A DNA stretch of 10,000 bases from positions 31,460,900-31,470,899 of the forward strand of contig NC_091560.1 of the NCBI RefSeq assembly GCF_042767895.1. Direction: 5' to 3'. The stretch's first letter is position 1; the number at the start of each line of letters is the position of its first letter. Below are positions 1 to 7,923 of this stretch, piece after piece. This DNA is from Penaeus vannamei. Lineage: Eukaryota > Arthropoda > Malacostraca > Decapoda > Penaeidae. Made by a program: the position numbers and the translations under genes. The notes under the pieces were generated by a model that made no database searches, was not told where the DNA came from, and worked only from the letters and a program-made list of their open reading frames with translations.

Positions 1-261
1 AAGAGAATAAAACAAACAAACTAAAGAACAAAAAAGAAAAAAAGGAGGAAGAAAGTCCTCGAGATAACCTTCAAGGAGCACAGTGTTGACTCTCGATCAA
101 TTTTGCCTCGAGGATCATTGATCATAAACGTCGTCCTCGGAGACCCACCGCTGAGCTGACGAGTTACGGTCGAGGAGGAGCATTCCGTCTGCTGACAATG
201 ACCCTGGCTTATGCATTGCTGTTCTCGATTGGGTTTTGTGGGGGCGATTTTGGGCTATTTC
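1..261. other. Unique flank, no gene seen
   Basis: The first 55 bases are A/G-rich. Bases 56-235 are mixed sequence of balanced composition with several CTCGAG/GATCA-like short palindromic words near 110-125. No open frame with coding character, splice-flanked exon or RNA gene could be supported. It may be intergenic or deep intronic. Confidence 0.5.
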
Positions 262-793
262 GATGTCTCTCTATTGTAATTTATTTTTCTTAATTTTTTT
301 ATCTTTTATTTTTTATTTTTATTTTTTCTTTGTTTTTTTTTCATTTCTTTTCTTCATCTGTTTTATCTTCTATTATTTCTTCTCCTTTTCCTTCCCTACT
401 TTTGTTCTTTCCTTTCTTCTTCTTCTCTACTTCTCATCCTCTTTCCCACTCTCTTCCTCTGCTATTATTCCTTCTCCATTTCCTTCCCTATTCCATTCTT
501 TCCTTCCCTCTCCTTCTCTATTTCTCATTTTCTTTCCTTCTCTCCTTCTTCTCTCCTATCATTCCATCTCCTCATCCTTCTCTACTCTATCCTTTCCTTG
601 CCTCTCCTTCTTTATTTCTCATCCTCCTTCCCTCTCCCTTCTCTCCTATCAATCCCTCTCTTTTCCCATCCCTATTCCATTCTCTCCTTCCCTTCTCTAT
701 TTCTCATTCTCCTTCCCTTTCTCCCTCATTCCATTTTTCCTTCCCTCCTCTCTCTCTCATTCTCTTTCCCTCTCCTTCTCCCTCTCCCATTTC
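262..793. repeat. Pyrimidine-rich low-complexity tract with ~90-bp minisatellite
   Basis: The plus strand is almost purely T and C. It is T-rich at first (262-360) and becomes a CCTTCTCT-type tract. From about 428 there is a longer period: the word TAyTTCTCAT recurs at 428, 519, 613 and 699, and CTCTCCTATC recurs at 551 and 641, so the unit is about 90 bp with at least four degraded copies. Long Phe/Ser/Pro/Leu open frames here come only from the lack of purines, and I do not treat them as genes. Confidence 0.85.
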
Positions 794-1343
<550 letters not shown>

Positions 1344-1503
1344 ATTATCAATATCTGCCTGCATGTGTCTCGCCACGTATTTACAAACGCTAACTTACTA
1401 CGTACTTACACACTCACACATGGTCTCACTTACAATCAATAACACTCTGAACAGATTAGCTTTCAAGATGTACCAGAGGCATCCGCTGTGAAGTCCAATG
1501 CGA
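1344..1503. other. Unique spacer, nothing recognised
   Basis: This is about 160 bp of non-repetitive sequence between a pyrimidine tract and a purine tract on the same strand. The flanking tracts are roughly complementary, so this segment would be the loop if they paired. Confidence 0.4.
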
Positions 1504-1765
1504 TAGAGAGCGAGAGATTAAAGAAATAAATAAATCGAGAGTGAGAGAGGGAAGGAGGGAGGGAGGGAGACGGGGGAAGAGGGAGGGAGGGAGGGAGGGA
1601 GAGGAAGAGGGGGGGAAGAGAGAGAGAGAGAGAGAGAGGGGAGAGAAAGAAAGAAAGAGAGCGAGAGAGCGAATAAAAAAACAAAGAAAAAAAAACAGAC
1701 AGAGAAAGAGAAAGAATGAAAGAACGGCAGAGAAGCCAAAGAAACAAAAAAGTCAAGGAATAAGA
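1504..1765. repeat. Purine-rich GA/GGGA tract
   Basis: The plus strand is nearly all A and G: GGGA repeats around 1550-1600, a (GA)n run at about 1618-1638, then A-rich sequence to 1765. Open frames on either strand here are compositional. Confidence 0.9.
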
Positions 1766-1910
1766 TAATGATAATATTCAGCAGCGGCCATATGGGAGTA
1801 TTTAAATTCTTTTGGAAGAAACTAACCACCATTGCTGTCACTCACTCGTCTTCCCCGAGAATCCCTGGGTCGCTTTGAAACACGACCTCGAAAGCCAACT
1901 CTTCGGCAGC
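1766..1910. other. Unique spacer, nothing recognised
   Basis: This is about 145 bp of mixed sequence separating two purine-rich tracts. No exon with both splice signals and coding character was found. Confidence 0.4.
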
Positions 1911-2297
1911 GACAGGGAGAGAGAGGGAGAGGGAGAGGGAGGGAGGGAGAGAGGGAGAGGGAGAGAGAGGGAGGGAGGGAGAGAGGAAGAGGGAGAGAGG
2001 ATGAAGGAGAGAGAGAGAGAGAGGGAGAGGGGAGGAGAGGAAGGAGGGAAAGAGCGGGAAAGGGAGGAATGAGGAGAGGGAGGTAGATAGGTTGAGGAGA
2101 GGGAAGGAGGAAGAGAGAGAGGGAGAGGGAAGGAAGGAGGGAGAGGGAGAGAGAAGGAGACGGAGAGAAATGGGGAGAAGGGAGAGAGGGGAAGGAGAAC
2201 AAAGACGGGAAAGAGAGAGAGAGGAAGAGGGAGGGAGAGAAGGTGATGGAAAGGGAGAGAGAGAGAGAGCGAAAGCTAGCGAGAGAGAGAGAAGAGA
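1911..2297. repeat. Purine-rich (GA)n/(GGGA)n tract
   Basis: This is an almost uninterrupted purine strand of about 390 bp, made of GAGAGGGA words with short pure (GA)n runs near 2010 and 2260. Arg-Glu-Gly open frames on the plus strand and Ser-Leu-Pro frames on the minus strand are by-products. Confidence 0.9.
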
Positions 2298-2717
2298 TTT
2301 AGCCTATAAAATTATGACAACATGGCAACATCGCACCACCACGCACTCACACTTCATTCGGAATCCGGAATTAAATATTTTTTTAATCTAATTTACAAAG
2401 CCGTAAAGCGTACAAGAATAATTTAATTCTCATTCCTTCTATTTCATTCATTAGGGCGCTCCATTCATTACGATTCTTTGGGGCTATTTCCACGTAAGAA
2501 GCAGCATTTTGTCCATCCGTTTAGCAAATTACGGTTTGATGTAGTTCCCCCTGAAAAGTTAAAAAAAGAAAACGAGAAGGCATTTTTAAACATCTTTTAT
2601 ATGGAGAATAAAGGCATTTATTCCCAAAGTCACGAAATGTTATGATTTCATCTAACGCAGCGCTTTGTAATATGAAGACCTTGCTATAATGGCCACGCAG
2701 TTAGGCTCCATTTTCTT
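2298..2717. other. AT-rich unique region, no gene seen
   Basis: This is about 420 bp of moderately AT-rich, non-repetitive sequence. No long open frame, tRNA-like fold, Pax-like peptide or transposon protein was recognised. It sits between purine-rich and pyrimidine-rich tracts and may be intergenic or intronic. Confidence 0.5.
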
Positions 2718-3689
2718 TGCTTCTCGCCCCCCCCCTCTTCCCCCTCTCTTCTCTCTCTCATTCCCCCTCATCTCTTATCATTAGGTTGTTTCTGTGCCCT
2801 CCTCCCCCCCTTCCCTCCCTTTTCCCACCTCACCCCTCCTTCTCGTCTCTGTCTCCCCCTCTATCTCTCTCCTCCCCTCTCCCCCTCCTCCCCTCTCTCT
2901 CTCTTCTCCTTTCTCTCTCCAACCCCCTTTCCCTTTCTCTACCTCTCCCTCCCTCTCTCTCCCTTTCCCTCTCTCTACCTCTCCCCCTCGCCCTTTCCCT
3001 CTCTCTTCCTCTCCCTTTCCCTTTCCTTTTCCCTTTCTCTCTCTCTCCCCATCTCCCTTTCTCAATTTCCTCTCCTCCCTTTTCTCTCTCCCTCCCTCTC
3101 CCTCTCTCTCCCTCACCCCTCATCCACGTGCCAATCTTATGCCCTCACGTTCCACCTCTCATTCTCCCCCCTCCCCCTCCATCATGGCCCCTCCCTCCTC
3201 CCTTTCTCCTTTCCACCCCTCTTTTCTTATCATTAGGCTTGTTCCTCGCTTTTCCTCACTTCTCCCTTCCTCTCATTTCTCCTCACTTCTTACTCTCTCT
3301 CCTCCCTTCCTCTCACTCCCCCTCATTTGCCTTCACTCTTCACTCTCTCTCATTCCTCTCTTCCTCTCACTCCCCCTCATCCTCCCTCACTCCTCCCTTC
3401 CTTTCACTCCCCTTCATTTCCCCTCACTCCTCACTCCTCCCTTCCTCTCCCGCTCCTTCATTCCTCACTCCTTTTCACTCATCCTCATTCCTCCCTTCCT
3501 CTCACCCCCCCTCATTTCTCCCTTCCTCTCACTACCCCTCATTCCTCACTCCCTTTCACTCCTCACTCCTCCCTTCCTCTCCCTCCCCTTTTATCCACGT
3601 GCCTCTCGCTATGTTCTCTCTCCCCTTCCCCCTCACCCCTTCCCCCCTTCTCCCCTTCTCCCCTTCTCCCCCCTTCCATTCATCTCCTT
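2718..3689. repeat. 970-bp C/T-rich tract with ~460-bp duplication
   Basis: This is the longest pyrimidine-rich tract of the window. The rare purine-containing words give it internal structure: TCTTATCATTAGG occurs near 2773 and 3226, and ATCCACGTGCC at 3122 and 3593. That is the same order at similar distance, implying two diverged copies of a unit of roughly 450-470 bp. Between 3240 and 3590 a shorter CCTTCCTCTCACTCC-type repeat is also apparent. The Ser/Pro/Leu open frames of more than 300 codons here are compositional. Confidence 0.85.
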
Positions 3690-3722
3690 AGAGGCACGAG
3701 CGAGCCTAAGAGAACAAGCGTT

Positions 3723-3799
3723 TGGAATGGAGGGGGAGAGGAAGGCGTAATGAATGAGGGAGGGGGAGAGAAAGCGAGAATAAGGGAAGGATGGAAGAT
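3723..3799. repeat. Short purine-rich tract
   Basis: About 77 bp of GGGGGAGAGGA-type purine-rich sequence begins about 35 bp after the pyrimidine-rich tract ends, so the strand bias flips at about 3690-3723. The two could pair or form triplex structures. Confidence 0.75.
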
Positions 3800-4194
3800 T
3801 TTTTTATTTTCGATTTATTTTTGTTTTTCGATTTTTGGAGGAAGGTATAATTCGAAGGTTTCTGGGGGTCGGTGTTTTATGCTTGTTTGTTTGTTTTCCT
3901 GTTTGTGTTTCCTGTCAGTCAAGTTTCCTTCGGTGTTTTACTAAGACGAATGATAAGGATGATTTATAACTCAATTCTATAACAAGAAAACAAAAAGAGC
4001 CACATAAAGCGAGTGAAATCAACAAACCCAAACACAGAACTTTAATCATTTGGTCGGTCACTCATCTGCTCCTGTTGCCAGCCTTTCCACACCACCGGAG
4101 TGTCATTAGAATACCATTATCTTCCCCCCGATCAATTCTGGCCGGATACCATTACCAGCCTTAGTAACGGAGTAACACAAGCCTTAGAAACATT
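3800..4194. other. Unique region, no gene seen
   Basis: The segment is T-rich at 3800-3960, then balanced. Minor short repeats are visible (ATACCATTA near 4110 and 4146; CCTTAG near 4158 and 4183). The candidate splice donors I examined here (e.g. 3845) do not follow an open frame of the phase needed for the first Pax coding exon. Confidence 0.4.
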
Positions 4195-4440
4195 ACTTCC
4201 TCACTAACTTCCGGTCGTCCAGGTTACCTCCGGCGGGCGCAAATATTTTGGGAAGTAATGAAGGCTTGTCAGGAGGGGAGACGGGCCAGATAAACCCTTC
4301 AAATAACTCAATATGTCTCCCTGGACCGCCGCTGAAGCCCCCGCCAACCGCGAGGCATTTTGGGGGGGAAGTTGACCGACCTCCGCCATGTTCCCGCGCT
4401 CTCTCCTCCGCTCGCTTGTAAACAAACGCGGGAATTTCTT
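4195..4440. promoter_or_regulatory. CpG-rich patch, possible promoter or minus-strand exon
   Basis: About 19 CpG dinucleotides by hand count fall within roughly 240 bp, far denser than the AT-rich surroundings. On the minus strand an ATG in good context (AACATGGCGG, read leftward from about 4391) opens a frame to 4204. Part way along that frame is a GGAG|GTAACC donor-like site (about 4225-4230). The GCCAT core of YY1/Pho sites overlaps this ATG. I do not recognise the peptide. It could be the first exon of a divergent gene, a CpG-rich promoter of the Pax gene, or a repeat; the sequence cannot decide. Confidence 0.25.
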
Positions 4441-5459
4441 CTTCCTTTCTTTTTCTCTCTATCTCTCGGTCTTATTCGCTTCTTATCTCACTTGTTGACT
4501 TTTTGTTGAAGCTTTTTTCTTACTTAGATGAATAAATATCGTTGGGGTGTTTTAGGATTATGAGTCTGTGATTTGAATCTAACCTCGAAAGAGAAACGAC
4601 GGATAATGTCAAATGCACATACTGGGTGTCAAAACATTTACGAAGCCAGCGAGTGGGTGTTCTAAGGCGGCGGTTGGCTTTTTGTCGCGGGGTTCTGTCT
4701 CTCGTTAAGATGGAAATTACAGATCTTAATCCGCTGGCTCTGAATGTCTGAAGACGATAGAGCGAGTGTCCAAACATTTAGCCTCGGTGTTGAATGCGCG
4801 CCTCGTGTTTTGGGTGCCAGATGTGGGCGCCGTGTGTCTCCGCCCATGCAGTGTCCAGTCCACAGGGGGCGTGGCTGGCATTCCGCCTCCCGATGCGTGG
4901 ATGTGACTGTGACTTCGACTTCGACTCTGCTTTCGACATCAAGCTTTCTTAACAAGGCGTTCGTTGCACTTTAATTTCTTGCGAATTTCTTTTGATTTTT
5001 CTCTCTTGTTTGTTTTTCTCTTTTCTCTTTGCATGAACGCTAGACTCAATAACATTTTCTGTTTGTTTTTTTCTGCATTATTTTTCCATTAAAACCTGAT
5101 TAAGAAATCAATGTTATATTCTTTTAAATTGTTTTAGTAAGAAAATGAAATAAATCAACCAATGAACTTGTAAACTAATGAAATAAAACAAAATAAACAT
5201 AGTGAAATAGAAGAGGCCACTACTTTCAAAACACGAAACCTTACCCAAGTGTCCTCCTTAATAAATAGTGAATGAAATGAAAAAATATATATATTGATAA
5301 TGATAATAAATCAGAGAACTAAAAAATAAAATGCCCAGACCAACAAATTTAAGCCCCGCCCCCCCAAAAAACACAAAAAAAATAAAATAAAAATTAAAAA
5401 GAATATAGATAATAATAACAATAGAACAACAATAACAACATCAAACCCAACCCACCCCT
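4441..5459. other. Probable upstream intron or 5' flank of the Pax gene
   Basis: This is about 1 kb with no supportable exon. Bases 4600-4960 are balanced and contain the word GTGTCmAAACATTTA twice (4626-4640 and 4766-4780), plus CAGGGGGCG at 4863-4871. Bases 4980-5459 are AT-rich, ending in A-rich sequence. Because the first visible Pax exon opens with a 3' splice site, at least the part next to 5493 should be intronic. Confidence 0.5.
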
Positions 5460-5493
5460 AACCACCCCCTCCCCCTTTCTCCCACGCCCACAG
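5460..5493 (+). promoter_or_regulatory. 3' splice site (acceptor) of first visible Pax exon
   Basis: A strong C/T tract ending CCCACGCCCACAG places the AG at 5492-5493. Upstream in the paired-domain frame there is a TAA at 5433-5435 and no ATG between it and the conserved domain. The coding sequence must therefore be entered by splicing rather than started here. An alternative AG at 5506-5507 is possible but has a poorer pyrimidine context. Confidence 0.8.
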
Positions 5494-5674
5494 ACCCACA
5501 AATCCAGCAATACGGCGAAGTGAATCAGCTGGGCGGCGTGTTCGTGAATGGGCGGCCCCTTCCGAACCACGTGAGGATGCGCATCGTAGAGTTGGCACAG
5601 CTGGGCATCCGTCCCTGCGATATCTCGAGGCAGCTGAGGGTCTCCCACGGCTGCGTCTCCAAGATCCTGGCCAG
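5494..5674 (+). CDS. Poxm: Pax1/9 (pox meso) exon, N-terminal paired subdomain
   Basis: This exon encodes the N-terminal (PAI) half of a paired DNA-binding domain, the sequence-specific DNA-binding part of a nuclear transcription factor. Translation from 5496 reads PQIQQY and then the beta-hairpin motif GEVNQLGGVFVNGRPLP. The helix-turn-helix follows, with IRPCDISRQLRVSHGCVS, and the exon ends in KILA plus two bases of an Arg codon. QLRVSHGCVSKILAR is typical of the Pax1/9 class rather than Pax2/5/8, Pax6 or pox neuro. The exon begins with two bases completing a codon (intron phase 1) and ends at an AG|GTAAGA donor (phase 2). The initiator Met and a few N-terminal residues lie in an upstream exon not identified here. 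Reading through the donor gives AGG TAA, an immediate stop. One small oddity is His in PNHVRMRIVEL, where relatives usually have a small residue such as Ala. Confidence 0.95.
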
Positions 5675-6310
5675 GTAAGAGATAAGAGATAAGAGAGATA
5701 TGTGTGATGATAAGGGATATGTAAGAGGGATAAGAGATAAGAGAGATGGGCGTGATGATAAGAGATACGTAAGAGGGATAAGAGATAAGAGAGATGTAAG
5801 AGTGATAAGAGATAAGAGATGCCAGGTGGGTGATAAGAGAAAAGAGATAAGAGAGATTTGTATGATGATAAGGGATATGTAAGAGGGATAAGAGATAAGA
5901 GAGATGAGTGTGATGAAAAGAGACATATAAGAGTGATAAGAGATAAGAGATGCCAGGTGGGTGATAAGAGATATGAGAGATATGTGTGATGATAAGAGAT
6001 GAGAGAGATAAGACATAAGAGAGAGTGATATGGGATGTGATGATGATAAGACATAGCTAAGTGTGATGATAAGAGATAGATAAGTGTGATAGATTTGTGA
6101 TAAGAGATAGGAGAATGTGACAAGAGATAAGTGTGATGATAACAAATATAAGTGTGATGAAAGATGTGTGATAAAAGGTAAGAGAGTGCGATAAGAGATA
6201 GACAACTGTGATAAGAGTAATGTATGATAATATTAGAGTGTGATATGAGATAAGTGTGATGAATGATGAGTGTGGTGAAATTCAAGTGCGATAAGAGATA
6301 AGTATGAACA
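5670..6310 (+). repeat. GATAAGAG tandem array starting at the splice donor
   Basis: The array is built from GATAAGAG/GTGTGATGATAAG words with a higher-order period of roughly 130-160 bp. About 30 GATAAG words were counted by hand. The word GATGATAAGGGATATGTAAG occurs at 5706 and 5864. The exon-end junction (5670-5688, GCCAGGTAAGAGATAAGAG) reappears as GCCAGGTGGGTGATAAGAG at 5821-5839 and 5952-5970, 16 of 19 positions identical. Extra GTAAGAG donor-like words lie at 5721, 5769, 5796 and 5879. The array degrades toward its 3' end. Confidence 0.85.
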
Positions 6311-6621
6311 TTACGGATAGATAGATAGAGGCAGATTGAAAAAACAAATCTTACTCATTTTTTTAATAACGAATGAATAAGCTTTATAAATAGACATAAA
6401 GACAAATAAATAAACAGATAGATAAAGAGGAAAGAAGTAAATAAATAGATGAAGAAAGAAAGTAGTAAATAAATCGATAAAGAAAGAGAGTAGTAAACAA
6501 ATAGATAAAGAAAGATGGAAACAAAAAAAATATGAATAGATAAATAAATAAACGCAATCAAAAAAAAAAAAAAAAAAAACATTTTCTCAACCCTCTTCTC
6601 CTCCTCCGTCGCCTTCTACAG
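5675..6621 (+). other. Intron within the paired domain (PAI/linker)
   Basis: This 947-bp phase-2 intron splits the Arg codon of ILA-R-YNETG. Its donor is CCAG|GTAAGAG, and its acceptor is CTTCTACAG after a pyrimidine tract at about 6585-6619. Almost the whole intron is tandem-repeat DNA: a GATAAGAG array (5675-6310), a 27-28-bp A-rich array (6421-6530) and a 20-A run (6560-6579). Confidence 0.9.
6400..6579 (+). repeat. A-rich 27-28-bp tandem array and poly(A) run
   Basis: Units beginning GATAAAGA or GATGAAGA start at 6421, 6448, 6476 and 6504 (period 27-28 bp), each with a GTAAATAAAT-like core. A run of 20 A residues at 6560-6579 follows, just upstream of the pyrimidine tract of the acceptor. 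A retroposon tail is possible, but no body was recognised. Confidence 0.75.
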
Positions 6622-6819
6622 ATACAACGAAACGGGGTCCATCCTCCCCGGGGCCATCGGGGGCTCCAAGCCCAGGGTGACGACGCCCAAGGTGGTCAAC
6701 TACATCAAGGACCTCAAGCAGAAGGACCCCGGCATCTTTGCGTGGGAGATAAGGGAGCGACTCCTGAAGGACGGCGTGTGTGACAAGTACAACGTGCCGA
6801 GTGTCAGTTCGATCTCGAG
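6622..6819 (+). CDS. Poxm: Pax1/9 (pox meso) exon, linker and C-terminal paired subdomain
   Basis: This exon encodes the linker and most of the C-terminal (RED) half of the paired domain. After one base completing the Arg codon, 65 codons read YNETGSILPGAIGGSKPRV, then TTPKVVNYIKDLKQKDPGIF, then AWEIRERLLKDG, VCDKYNVPSVSSIS, with AG of the next Arg codon at the end. GSILPGAIGGSKPRVTTP and FAWEIR are diagnostic paired-domain linker and RED motifs, and VCDKYNVPSVSSISR is as in Pax1/9 proteins. Both flanking introns are phase 2, and the exon is 198 bp, so skipping it would keep the frame but delete the linker and RED core. The donor CGAG|GTAAGG is followed in frame by TAA at 6821-6823. Codons are GC-rich at third positions, unlike the intron sequence on either side. 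Confidence 0.96.
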
Positions 6820-7330
6820 GTAAGGAGGGGTTGGGGAGAGAGGAGTGGGGTGGGGGTGGTGGGTAGGGGGATGGGGGGGAATGTGAGGTGTTAAAAGTGT
6901 AGGGAGTGTTATGATGGAGGTGTTGAGGGTGAGGTGTTATGAGTGTGTTAACTGTTCGATTTCCTGGTAAGGAGGGAGGGTATGGTGGGTGTTGCTGTGG
7001 GTGTGATGTGGTAAGTGTAGTGAATGTTACGTGGGTGGTGAGTGTGTGGTGTTAAAGTGCGGGGAGTGTTATGTGAATTAAGTGTTCGATATCCAGGTAA
7101 AGAGGCGGGGACGGTGGTCGTTGTGGTGAATGTGATGTGTTAAGTGTATTCTTATTGAGTATTATGAGTGTGTTAAGTCCGATGAGTGAGTTAAGTGTTT
7201 TATTTCCAGATAAGGAGTTGAAATTATGATCATTATGTTAAACGTGGTAAATGTTAAGTGTGATGTGTTAAGTGTGGTGAGTGTTATGTATTAAAAGTTC
7301 AATTTCGAGGTAAAGAGTGAGGGATAACGT
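6807..7330 (+). repeat. Tandem array containing copies of the exon-intron junction
   Basis: The 22 bases spanning the exon end and donor (6807-6828, GTTCGATCTCGAG then GTAAGGAGG) recur at 6954, 7084, 7197 and 7297. By hand alignment they match the first at about 19, 19, 16 and 18 of 22 positions. Spacings are 147, 130, 113 and 100 bp. The segments between are G/T-rich and related to one another (GTGTTAAGTGTG, GAGTGTTATG words). Three of the four downstream copies keep the donor GT (6967, 7097, 7310); the copy at 7197 has AT instead. Confidence 0.85.
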
Positions 7331-7489
7331 TGACTGGAATAAAAACAGAATGGATGAGAATGAATATCTTGAACATTGTTTGAAAGAGAGAATAGGGCGT
7401 AAGATAAGACTGAAGGATGACATTGAGAGATATTTCCTTACATCTATTTTACTGTCTATCTTACACCTACTTACATACTTGTAGGATGC

Positions 7490-7745
7490 ATCTGATCTAT
7501 TTGTAAGCCAATATTTCAGGATATACTGTCTGTAGGTGAGGCCATACTGAGGGACATATTCGTAGAATATTTGATATACTAATTGGATATAATAGATATC
7601 AAGGATCGATTGATATATAGGATATACTTGTACGGTATACTTGGAGGATATATCCGATCAGTCTGTAAGATATACTGTAAAATATATTTCTGGTAAGATT
7701 ATACTTACGGGCAATACTTATAGGATATATTGTGTTTAGGAGAGT
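7490..7745 (+). repeat. Degenerate GGATATAC repeat region
   Basis: The AT-rich stretch repeats GGATATACT/GATATACT-like words many times, with irregular spacing near 20 bp, for example at about 7519, 7572, 7619, 7675 and 7727. It looks like an eroded minisatellite inside the second intron. No coding capacity or RNA gene was seen. Confidence 0.55.
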
Positions 7746-7923
7746 AAGGATTATATAAGAGCACCTATGCGTATTTTAGCTATATTTCAATATGCGTTAT
7801 TCATATTATTCATTCTCTCTTTCTTTCTTTTGACTTGTTATCTTTGCCTATTTCCTTTTCTTAGATGATTTGCTGCTATAGTTCTTAATCTCCCTGTTAA
7901 TCTTGAGCTTCGTTTTCTTCATC

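Noticed and set aside
3791..3844. Plus-strand ATG with 18 codons before AAG|GTATAA, considered as the first Pax exon
   Set aside because: It ends in phase 0, is Phe/Asp-rich from T-rich DNA, and cannot join the paired-domain frame.
2717..3944. Plus-strand open frames of 205-324 codons rich in Ser, Pro and Leu, with minus-strand Arg/Glu/Gly frames
   Set aside because: Same compositional artefact in the 970-bp pyrimidine tract, with no domain, no splice logic and several frames open at once.
4388..4417. Plus-strand ATG with short frame (MFPRSLLRSL) before a CTT|GTAAAC donor-like site, considered as the first Pax coding exon
   Set aside because: It ends in phase 0, whereas the acceptor at 5493 needs phase 1, and the peptide is unlike Pax N-termini.
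4520..4777. Minus-strand 85-codon frame, and a tRNA B-box-like word (GATTTGAATCT at 4570-4580) suggesting a SINE
   Set aside because: The peptide has no recognisable family, no A box lies at suitable distance, the T-stem does not pair, and no target-site duplication was seen.
4744..4974. Plus-strand 76-codon frame with an ATG at 4744
   Set aside because: No conserved motif, no donor of the needed phase, and no similarity to a Pax N-terminus.
5458..6285. Minus-strand frames of 226 and 275 codons across intron 1
   Set aside because: They are complements of the GATAAGAG array and part of the Pax exon, with no recognisable protein.
6560..6579. 20-A run as the tail of a retroposon
   Set aside because: The upstream sequence is a short tandem array with no SINE or LINE body or flanking duplication visible; simple slippage is enough.
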